From the NCBI GenBank assembly GCA_002840275.1, contig PHAB01000021.1, positions 1 to 56,274 on the forward strand: a stretch of DNA of 56,274 nucleotides. The letters run 5' to 3'. The notes under the pieces were generated by a model, which saw nothing but the letters and a program-made list of their open reading frames with translations, was not told the DNA's origin and did not search any database. Both the position numbers and the translations under genes were made by a program. Each line of letters starts with the position of its first letter. Position 1 is the first letter of the stretch. The stretch is from Firmicutes bacterium HGW-Firmicutes-14 (GTDB lineage Bacteria > Bacillota > Thermincolia > Thermincolales > UBA2595). Below, piece after piece: positions 49,933 to 56,274 of the stretch.

Positions 49933-51144
49933 ATGGTTAAACTTGCTGACTTATTTGAAAAGCCGATAACTGGTGAATGGGGCACTGAAGCAAACAATAA
50001 TGAAGGGTTTAATGTAATAAGAACAACAAATTTTACGAACATTGGGAAACTAGATCTTAAAAAAGGAATTGCAAAAAGAGAGCTAGATTTTGGAGTCGTT
50101 GAACGGAAAAAGCTTAGACCCGGTGATATCATAATTGAAAAATCAGGTGGGAGTGATAATCAATTAGTTGGTAGAGTGGTCTATTTTGACTTAGATGATG
50201 ATATTTATTTGTGTAACAATTTTACGGCCATTTTAAGACCACGTAAGGAATATTTCCCGAAATTTATTCTTTATTACATGCTATATTTATACCATAGGGG
50301 CAAAGTATCAAAGTTTCAAAACAAAACTACTGGCATTATTAATCTTAAACTCAATGATTACTTGGATAAAGTACTAGTTGAAGTACCTAAATTTGAAATT
50401 CAAAGGCGAATAGCTGCGGTTTTAGACAAAGCTCAAGAGTTAATCGATAAAAGAAAACAGCAAATAGAGAAGTTGGATGAGTTTTTGCAAAGTGTGTTTT
50501 TGGATATGTTTGGGGATCCGGTGAAGAATCCGAAGGGGTGGGAGAAGAAGAAATTAGGATACGTCTCACATATTCAAGGTGGGTTGCAAGTCACAACCAA
50601 ACGTGCTGATAATCCAATAGAATTACCTTATTTGCGCGTTGCTAATGTTTACAGGGATTTAATTGATCTTAAAGAAATTAAGACAATAAAAGTAACAGAG
50701 GGAGAAGCAAAAAGGGTTGCCTTAATAAAAGGTGATATCCTTATTGTTGAAGGTCATGGAAATCCAATTGAAATTGGCCGTTCAGCTGTTTGGGAGGGCT
50801 CAATTCAGATTTGTCTGCATCAGAATCATCTTATCAGAGTTAGAGTTGATACTGATTATGCCGTGCCTGTTTTTATAAGCTATTATATTAATTCTGCAGG
50901 TGGAAGACAGCAGATGTTTAAAGCCGGTAAGACCACATCAGGATTAAATACGATTAGCTCAAAAAATGTAAAAGAAACATTGGTTTTGCTTCCCCCTTTA
51001 CCACTCCAAAAACAATTCGGCGCTATCGTCGAAAAAGTCAAATCTCTCAAAGCAAAATATACCGACAGCCTCACCGAAATGGAAAACCTGTTCAACAGTC
51101 TGATGGGACGCGCTTTTTCCGGCAAACTCGTTCCAGCGCGTTGA
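49933..51144 (+). CDS. hsdS: Type I restriction-modification specificity subunit HsdS
   Basis: 403 residues, ATG one base after the hsdM stop. Two target-recognition domains, about 1-150 and 205-365, each followed by a conserved coiled spacer: IQRRIAAVLDKAQELIDKRK and PLQKQFGAIVEKVKSLKAKY. The coil of the first ends LDEFLQSVFLDMFGDPVKNP, where the second begins (KGWEKKKLG). Each domain reads half of a bipartite site. The first domain has no KGWxxxxL lead-in, so it begins a little abruptly. The sequence recognised cannot be predicted by eye. Confidence 0.92.
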   Translation: MVKLADLFEKPITGEWGTEANNNEGFNVIRTTNFTNIGKLDLKKGIAKRELDFGVVERKKLRPGDIIIEKSGGSDNQLVGRVVYFDLDDDIYLCNNFTAILRPRKEYFPKFILYYMLYLYHRGKVSKFQNKTTGIINLKLNDYLDKVLVEVPKFEIQRRIAAVLDKAQELIDKRKQQIEKLDEFLQSVFLDMFGDPVKNPKGWEKKKLGYVSHIQGGLQVTTKRADNPIELPYLRVANVYRDLIDLKEIKTIKVTEGEAKRVALIKGDILIVEGHGNPIEIGRSAVWEGSIQICLHQNHLIRVRVDTDYAVPVFISYYINSAGGRQQMFKAGKTTSGLNTISSKNVKETLVLLPPLPLQKQFGAIVEKVKSLKAKYTDSLTEMENLFNSLMGRAFSGKLVPAR

Positions 51145-51188
51145 AATTCCTCTCCTAGCTGTGTCACTCGATATTTTCAAGGTCCTCG

Positions 51189-51297
51189 ACGTACCATTGT
51201 ACGACTGCGGCCTTAAAAAAATCGGTTTCGTGCTATCCGTGTTTTTACCCGCGAGGGGTAGACCGAATTTCTAAGTGCTGAAGCCCTAAGAAATTCG
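51189..51297. repeat. Two hairpins in the hsdS-hsdR spacer
   Basis: CGTAC-CATT-GTACG is inside a longer imperfect stem (TTTTCAAGG...CCTTAAAA, 51174-51220). Then CGAATTTCT-N16-AGAAATTCG (51264-51297) has perfect 9-bp arms. The 204-bp spacer has no reading frame. It may be a small interspersed repeat or a regulatory leader separating restriction from modification. Confidence 0.45.
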
Positions 51298-51348
51298 CAC
51301 TCAACACTCTGGTTAAGCGGAGTAGTTACCACCATAGGGAGAAATTTT

Positions 51349-54300
51349 ATGGAATCTAATTTTTCCTTTCTGAAGAACAATGAACAATTTAATAATTTTT
51401 CGGAGGCTTGTTTGGAGGCGGAGCAGAGTATTGCTGTGAGTCCGGCTACTACTGCGGTTATTGCGCGGCGGGCTTTGGAGCTGGCGGTCAAGTGGATGTA
51501 TGCCTCTGACAGTGCTTTAACTGTGCCTTACCAGGATAAGCTGTCAAGCCTTGTTCATGACCGGACATTTCAGGATGTACTGGAGCCCAGGCTTTTTCCG
51601 CTTATTAAGTATGTCATTAAACTGGGGAATATTGCAGCCCATAGTAATAATAAGATTACCAGGGAAGAAGCAGTGCTTTCTTTGCATAACCTGCACCAGT
51701 TTGTTTCCTGGATCGACTATTGTTATTCACCGGCATATGCTACCGGTGAGTTTGATGAAAACCTTCTTCCTTACGGAGAGGAAAAGAAGGTTGCCCGGGC
51801 TGAGTTGGAAAAGCTGCAGGATGAGCTGAGTTCTAGGGATAGGAAGTTAAAAGATATTGTTGATGAGAACGAAAAGCTCCGGAAGGAACTCAGTGAGGTC
51901 AGGAAGCAGAAGACCAGGAAACAGGAGTTCAAGGTTGATGAAATAAGTGAATTTGAAACCAGGAAGAAATACATCGATCTGGATTTAAAAGACTCAGGCT
52001 GGATTTTTGGAGAGGACTGCCTTGAAGAATATGAGGTCGCCGGCATGCCCTTTGGCAGCGGCCTGGGATATGTTGACTATGTTTTACTCGGCAACAACGG
52101 CAAACCGTTGGGAGTGGTTGAAGCAAAGAGGACCAGTAAGGATCCCAATGTTGGCCAGCAACAGGCGGTGCTGTATGCTGACTGCCTTGAGAAAGAATTC
52201 GGGCAGAAGCCGGTTATCTTTTATACCAATGGTTTTGAAACATACCTTTGGGATGACAATCTGTATCCGCCCAGGCGTGTTTCCGGGTACTATTCCAAAG
52301 AAGAACTACAGCTGATGGTTGACCGGCGCAGCGGCCGGATTCCACTAAAGAATGCCAGGATAAGCGACACGATTACAAACAGGTATTATCAGACAGAGGC
52401 AATTAAGGCTGTTTGCGAATCCTTTACTGTTGGTGCCAGGAAAGCCCTGCTGGTTATGGCCACAGGCAGCGGGAAAACCAGGGTGGTTATATCATTAGTT
52501 GATGTTTTATCAAGACACAGCTGGGTAAAGAATGCCCTGTTTTTGGCTGACCGGACTGCTTTGGTGAGGCAGGCCAAGAATAATTTTAACAACCTGATGC
52601 CCGACTTATCTTTGTGTAACCTCCTGGACAGCAAAGACAGCCCTGAAAGCAGGATGGTCTTTTCCACTTATCCGACCATGATGAATGCCATAGATGAAAC
52701 AAAATCCGCCGATGGGAAAAAACTGTTTACCATCGGTCACTTTGATTTGATCATTATCGACGAGTCACACCGCAGCATATATAAAAAATACCAGGCCATT
52801 TTTGATTACTTTGATGCCTTGTTGGTCGGCCTAACCGCGACACCGAAAGACGACATCGATAAAAACACATACCATGTCTTTGACCTGGAAAACAATGTCC
52901 CGACATATGCCTATGAATTAGACCAGGCAGTGAAGGACAAGTTTTTAGTACCTTATCATACTGTTGAAACCACCCTAAAGTTTATTCAGGAAGGGATCTA
53001 TTACGACGAACTTACCGAAGAAGAAAAGGAAGAGTATGAAGCACTGTTTGATGATGATATGCCTGACCATATATCCAGTGAGAAAATCAATTCCTGGCTG
53101 TTTAATGATGATACGATAGATAAAGTCATCAATGAACTGATGGAAAAAGGGATTAAGATAGAGGGCGGGGACAAGCTTGGCAAAACCATTATCTTTGCCA
53201 AGAACCATAAACATGCTGAAAAGATAGTTGAACGGTTTGATGTACTTTATCCCAAACACCAGGGGAAATTTACCAGGGTAATTGATAACCACATCAATTA
53301 TGCCCTTGATTTGATAGATAAGTTCTCTGTAAAAGAAAAAATGCCGCAGATTGCGGTATCAGTGGATATGTTAGACACAGGAATAGACATCCCGGAAATT
53401 GTAAACCTGGTTTTCTTTAAGCCTGTAAGGTCTAAAGCAAAGTTCTGGCAGATGATCGGCAGGGGGACAAGACTCTGTGAAGACCTCTTTGGACCAGGGA
53501 TGCATAAACAGAACTTCCGCATATTTGATTATTGCGGTAACTTCGAATTCTTCAGGGTAAACAAAAAAGGGATCGAAGTGAAAAACGTCTCCAGCCTTAC
53601 AGAGAAAATATTTAATGTGAAGGTTGACCTTGTTAAGGAACTCCAGCACTTGGACAGTCAAAGCGAACGGTTAATAGAATACCGGGAAAAGTTAGTCTCA
53701 GAACTAAGCCATGAAGTCAAGTCTTTAAACAGGAAAAGCTTCATAGTCAAACAGCATCTAAAATATGTTGATAAATACAGGTATGAGGAAGCATGGAATA
53801 ACCTTGGTACCATTAACGTGGTAGATATTAAAGAACACCTGGCCCCCATAATTGTTCCCGTAGAAGAGGATGAGCTGGCCAAGAGATTTGACTATTTGAT
53901 GTTTACTATAGAGCTCGCTCATGTACTAGGGAACAATTATGCCAAACCCCGGGAGAAGGTTTTAAGAACTGCAGAATCTCTGGAGGGGCTGGGAACAATA
54001 CCACAGGTTCGGGCCAAGAAAGATATTATCCAGAAAATACGTGAAGAACAGTTTTGGGTCCAAGCTGATATATTTGAGTTTGAAATGGTCCGAGAGGCCC
54101 TGAGGGACTTGATAAAATTTATTGAAAAAGAAAGAAAGTCAATTTTATACACTAACTTCACAGATGAAGTAATAGTAACTAAATATACTGAGGGAATCTA
54201 CAGCTTTAATGAACTCCAGGACTATAGAAAAAAGGTTAACACATATATAAGGGAACACCAGGACCACATCACCATACACAAACTAAAAAACAATAAACAG

Positions 54301-54681
54301 CTGACCAAAAGGGATATCATGGCCCTGGAACAGATATTATGGAAGGAAATTGGAACTAAGATGGATTACGAAAAGGAGTATGGGGATACCCCTGTCTCTA
54401 TCCTGGTCCGCACCATAGTAGGTCTCGACCAGGCTGCAGCCAATGAAGCCTTTTCAGAATTCCTCAATGACCAGAACCTCGACAGCAAACAGATCCGTTT
54501 TGTAAAACACATCGTTGACTGGGTGGTTAAAAACGGTATTATGATTGACAAAAGGGAACTCCAGGAGGAGCCCTTCAAATCAGTGGGAAGTATCACAGAC
54601 CTATTCCCGACAGACAAGGCTCTGAAGATCGTCAGCATAGTTGACAGTATTAATAAGAATGCGACCGAGATATTGGCGTAG
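51349..54681 (+). CDS. hsdR: Type I restriction enzyme subunit HsdR
   Basis: 1110 residues. N-terminal DUF4145-like helical domain (ACLEAEQSIAVSPATTAVIA), coiled coil (155-200), PD-(D/E)XK nuclease with YVDYVLLGNNGKPLGVVEAK, then superfamily 2 motor: Walker A MATGSGKTR (about 370), DEAD-like IIIDESHRS (about 470), motif III LTATP, motif VI QMIGRGTR. The C-terminal part (from 750) is the usual helical assembly domain with the EcoEI-like arrangement. It translocates DNA and cuts unmodified DNA away from the site. It is transcribed after hsdS, probably from the same or a separate promoter in the 204-bp spacer. Confidence 0.93.
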   Translation: MESNFSFLKNNEQFNNFSEACLEAEQSIAVSPATTAVIARRALELAVKWMYASDSALTVPYQDKLSSLVHDRTFQDVLEPRLFPLIKYVIKLGNIAAHSNNKITREEAVLSLHNLHQFVSWIDYCYSPAYATGEFDENLLPYGEEKKVARAELEKLQDELSSRDRKLKDIVDENEKLRKELSEVRKQKTRKQEFKVDEISEFETRKKYIDLDLKDSGWIFGEDCLEEYEVAGMPFGSGLGYVDYVLLGNNGKPLGVVEAKRTSKDPNVGQQQAVLYADCLEKEFGQKPVIFYTNGFETYLWDDNLYPPRRVSGYYSKEELQLMVDRRSGRIPLKNARISDTITNRYYQTEAIKAVCESFTVGARKALLVMATGSGKTRVVISLVDVLSRHSWVKNALFLADRTALVRQAKNNFNNLMPDLSLCNLLDSKDSPESRMVFSTYPTMMNAIDETKSADGKKLFTIGHFDLIIIDESHRSIYKKYQAIFDYFDALLVGLTATPKDDIDKNTYHVFDLENNVPTYAYELDQAVKDKFLVPYHTVETTLKFIQEGIYYDELTEEEKEEYEALFDDDMPDHISSEKINSWLFNDDTIDKVINELMEKGIKIEGGDKLGKTIIFAKNHKHAEKIVERFDVLYPKHQGKFTRVIDNHINYALDLIDKFSVKEKMPQIAVSVDMLDTGIDIPEIVNLVFFKPVRSKAKFWQMIGRGTRLCEDLFGPGMHKQNFRIFDYCGNFEFFRVNKKGIEVKNVSSLTEKIFNVKVDLVKELQHLDSQSERLIEYREKLVSELSHEVKSLNRKSFIVKQHLKYVDKYRYEEAWNNLGTINVVDIKEHLAPIIVPVEEDELAKRFDYLMFTIELAHVLGNNYAKPREKVLRTAESLEGLGTIPQVRAKKDIIQKIREEQFWVQADIFEFEMVREALRDLIKFIEKERKSILYTNFTDEVIVTKYTEGIYSFNELQDYRKKVNTYIREHQDHITIHKLKNNKQLTKRDIMALEQILWKEIGTKMDYEKEYGDTPVSILVRTIVGLDQAAANEAFSEFLNDQNLDSKQIRFVKHIVDWVVKNGIMIDKRELQEEPFKSVGSITDLFPTDKALKIVSIVDSINKNATEILA

Positions 54682-54726
54682 TAGGTACTGAACACGGTTA
54701 GTTTAAAATAGTGAGGATTAATAATT

Positions 54727-55362
54727 ATGCCTAAAAAAACTTTGTTATGGAATGACATATCTGATTTTGCCCGGGGTAAATTTGATGTATGGACAGGAGA
54801 AGGACAGCATGTATGGGCCGAACAAGCTTGGGAAGGCATTATACAGGCTGGGTTGGCAGATTACAAAGATGAAATAGAACGCCATATTGTCTTAATTCGA
54901 CTAATGGCATTAGTAACTATGTATAGGGAATTCTGTGATCTGGTTTGGCAAGAGGCTTTTTATAGAGAAGACATTGTTTCAGATGGTTGAATAGATGATA
55001 ACCAAATTTTTCAATTAATTCGTGTTTGGCAAATTATTGGCCAGGACTTTTATAGATCTGAAAAGATATCTGATTCTAAGGATTCACAGTTAATCGCTGA
55101 AGCACTAAACCAACTTATAGACATACACCGTTATGAGGTTTTTGAGGCAATAAAAAAGAGGTTTGATGATTACTGGGGAATATTTGTTTCAATGCTAGTT
55201 ACTGTTTATAAAGCAGAAAATGGAGAAGAACATGATATAAACAAAGTGACTGATGCGGAATTGAATGAATTTATTCATTATGATGAATTAACTTTCGATG
55301 AAGAACGAGGCTACTATTGGATCAGCATTGGAATGCCGCGTTCTCCTAAAGAAAATGTTTAA
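54727..55362 (+). pseudogene. Gene of unknown function broken by an in-frame TGA
   Basis: The frame opens at ATG 54727 (KKTLLWNDISDFARGKFDVW), meets a TGA at 54988-54990 after IVSDG, and then continues in the same frame for another 123 codons (IDDNQIFQLIRVWQIIGQDF ... ISIGMPRSPKENV) to TAA 55360-55362. Without the stop it would be 211 residues. A TGG-to-TGA change is the simplest explanation. The protein is acidic and helical, rich in W and Y. No family is recognised; position suggests an accessory part of the restriction-modification locus. Confidence 0.6.
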
Positions 55363-55383
55363 AGAATTGGTGGAGGTGAGAAT

Positions 55384-55464
55384 TTGGCCAAAACCAAAAG
55401 GGGCATAAAAGCAGAACAATTAATTAATGGTGTAATTTATTTTCTTATGGCAGAAATTCTTTGA
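55384..55464 (+). CDS. Tiny ORF, 26 residues
   Basis: TTG start behind a strong GGTGGAGGTGAG site. It reads AKTKRGIKAEQLINGVIYFL MAEIL and stops: a basic head and a hydrophobic tail. It lies 21 bp after the broken gene and 15 bp before the next small ORF. It could be a real microprotein or the leftover start of a longer gene. Confidence 0.35.
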   Translation: MAKTKRGIKAEQLINGVIYFLMAEIL

Positions 55465-55479
55465 GAAGGTAATTAGATT

Positions 55480-55614
55480 ATGCCTAAATACTTAATTGAA
55501 GGAAAGACCATCGACGGTTTCCCTATAAGAGAATACTTTGATGCGGTTTCTAAGGAACGGGCCTTAGGAAGAATTGCTGCTCAAATAAAATATTTCTTAA
55601 GAAATGACAATTAA
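55480..55614 (+). CDS. Small ORF, 44 residues
   Basis: ATG after GAGAAGG. It reads PKYLIEGKTIDGFPIREYFD then AVSKERALGRIAAQIKYFLR NDN, a compact beta-beta-alpha pattern with no frameshift. Its own terminator follows within ten bases. Coding is likely from the spacing, site and terminator; the function is unknown. Confidence 0.5.
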   Translation: MPKYLIEGKTIDGFPIREYFDAVSKERALGRIAAQIKYFLRNDN

Positions 55615-55623
55615 TTTCGTAAT

Positions 55624-55660
55624 AAAATTCCTGCTCACGGTTGAAGCAGGAATTTTTATA
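55624..55660 (+). terminator. Terminator of the restriction-modification locus
   Basis: AAAATTCCTGC...GCAGGAATTTTT, about ten pairs around a 13-base loop. Confidence 0.75.
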
Positions 55661-55758
55661 TATTGTGGTCCCAATAATGGTAGCACAATATATAGTTCAA
55701 AAATTCAGAAAAAACAGCCAGATATACAATATATTGATATGTAATGGTAAAAAATGTA

Positions 55759-55787
55759 TTGACATAGATGGAAAGGAATAGTAACAT
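55759..55787 (+). promoter_or_regulatory. Sigma-A promoter of the metallo-hydrolase gene
   Basis: TTGACA (55759-55764), 17-bp spacer, TAACAT (55782-55787). The CIRCE element begins 12 bp later, at the transcription start region. Confidence 0.7.
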
Positions 55788-55798
55788 ATTTATTAAGG

Positions 55799-55825
55799 TT
55801 AGCACTCGCCGAACGAGAGTGCTAA
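55799..55825 (+). promoter_or_regulatory. CIRCE element (HrcA operator)
   Basis: TTAGCACTC-N9-GAGTGCTAA with perfect 9-bp arms and the standard 9-base spacer is the full CIRCE consensus. HrcA binds it to repress groESL and dnaK operons until heat or protein stress. Here no chaperone gene follows; it controls the hydrolase gene at 55857. Confidence 0.92.
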
Positions 55826-55856
55826 TAAAAATATGTTGAGGTTTGGAGGAGTCCGA

Positions 55857-56258
55857 ATGCATAAAATAACCTTGTTTCCTATTGGAAATGCGGATTGTTG
55901 TAAAGTTGATCTTGCTTCAGGGGAAAAACTGCTTTTTGATTTTGCGCATTATGCTAAATCTGAAGAAGATAGTGATCAGCGCATTGATTTAGCGTCTGCG
56001 ATACGTGAAGACCTTGAAGCAGAAAACAGAACAGATTTTGATGTGGTTGCTTTTACTCATGCTGATGATGACCATATCCATGGTTTCTCTGAGTTCTTTT
56101 ATCTTAATCACGCTGATAAGTACCAGGATGAAAATCGCATTAAAATAAAAGAACTTTGGGTTCCAGCGGCTATGATTGCGTATTCCGGCACATCCGGACG
56201 GCGAATCCGGAGGCATCCGGACAGTAAACCGGAAGTATCCGGACACCTTGTCGGTTGA
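55857..56258 (+). pseudogene. Metallo-beta-lactamase-fold hydrolase, cut off by an insertion sequence
   Basis: ATG 55857 after GGAGGAG; an ATG at 55833 would place the start inside the leader. The N-terminus HKITLFPIGNADCCKVDLAS, GEKLLFDFAHY and VVAFTHADDDHIHGFSEFF shows the MBL fold of the ComEC-like group, with the zinc motif HxDDDH (HADDDH). From about 56181 the sequence changes to repeated CCGGA units and the frame ends after 26 foreign residues. Only the first third of a usual 300-400 residue protein remains in this frame. The gene may resume beyond the insertion, outside the window. Confidence 0.75.
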
Positions 56259-56274
56259 CCTGATTTGCTATTCA
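56181..56274. mobile_element. Terminal region of an insertion sequence (IS21-like repeats)
   Basis: TATTCCGG then ATCCGGAC (56192), ATCCGGAG (56205), ATCCGGAC (56215), ACCGGA (56228) and ATCCGGAC (56237) recur every 10-13 bp. Multiple short terminal repeats of this kind are transposase-binding sites of IS21-type elements. The element interrupts the hydrolase gene and runs off the window. The family is a guess without the transposase. Confidence 0.5.

Noticed and set aside
54988-54990. Selenocysteine codon at the in-frame TGA
   Set aside because: No bacterial SECIS-like hairpin is visible in the 40 bases after it, and the neighbouring residues do not form a redox motif. A nonsense change from TGG is simpler.
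1-56274. CRISPR array
   Set aside because: No regularly spaced repeats with unique spacers and no cas genes are visible.

Overview
The window looks like a chromosomal segment of a strictly anaerobic, spore-former-type Firmicute of the Peptococcaceae/Desulfotomaculia kind. The evidence is Gram-positive style Shine-Dalgarno sites (AGGAGG) with GTG and TTG starts, an S-layer (SLH) protein, rubrerythrin, a CIRCE operator, a NADH-linked flavoprotein trio, a membrane decaheme cytochrome c and dense c-di-GMP signalling. The lineage is inferred from gene content only.

Layout. 1-4.2 kb is accessory and decayed: a frameshifted XRE/ImmA gene, a DUF4411 stump, a Panacea-domain stump, an intact HIRAN-ARPP1 fusion gene and a broken YhaM-like gene. 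Three copies of one 33-bp promoter/operator sequence recur here. 4.2-11 kb is an aspartate-type utilisation locus: a sigma-54 activator, phased upstream repeats, a -24/-12 promoter, then a polar amino acid ABC transporter and aspartate ammonia-lyase. 11-19.3 kb holds a sigma-factor relic, a stand-alone receiver protein, a diguanylate cyclase, a TetR regulator with a PEP-synthase/rifampicin-phosphotransferase-like enzyme, a protein methyltransferase and an oxalate/formate-type MFS carrier. 19.7-23.4 kb is a MarR gene with a perfect operator and a HoxEFU/HydCB-like diaphorase trio without a catalytic partner. 23.4-36.3 kb contains a second diguanylate cyclase, a histidine kinase and OmpR-type regulator, 11-bp phased repeats, a c-di-GMP-I riboswitch in front of a chemoreceptor-cheW pair, a 157-bp palindrome, the decaheme cytochrome, an SLH protein and a Panacea/MazF-like toxin-antitoxin pair. 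36.3-43.7 kb carries a FIST-GAF-GGDEF-HD-GYP protein, an amidohydrolase, tRNA-Pro(CGG), a DUF4258/MqsA-type toxin-antitoxin operon and rubrerythrin.

43.8-56.3 kb is a mobile and defence island: an IS200/IS605-type TnpB element, a NACHT ATPase with a nuclease-like N-terminus, a complete type I restriction-modification set (hsdM, hsdS, hsdR), a downstream gene broken by an in-frame TGA, two tiny ORFs, and a metallo-beta-lactamase-fold gene behind a perfect CIRCE element that is cut off by an insertion-sequence end.

The most notable points are the CIRCE-controlled hydrolase, the NACHT/type I restriction-modification arrangement, the repeated promoter module with Shine-Dalgarno-masking hairpins, the phased repeats plus riboswitch controlling chemotaxis genes, and the 157-bp rod-like palindrome. 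All calls are from reading the sequence; no database search or folding program was run.
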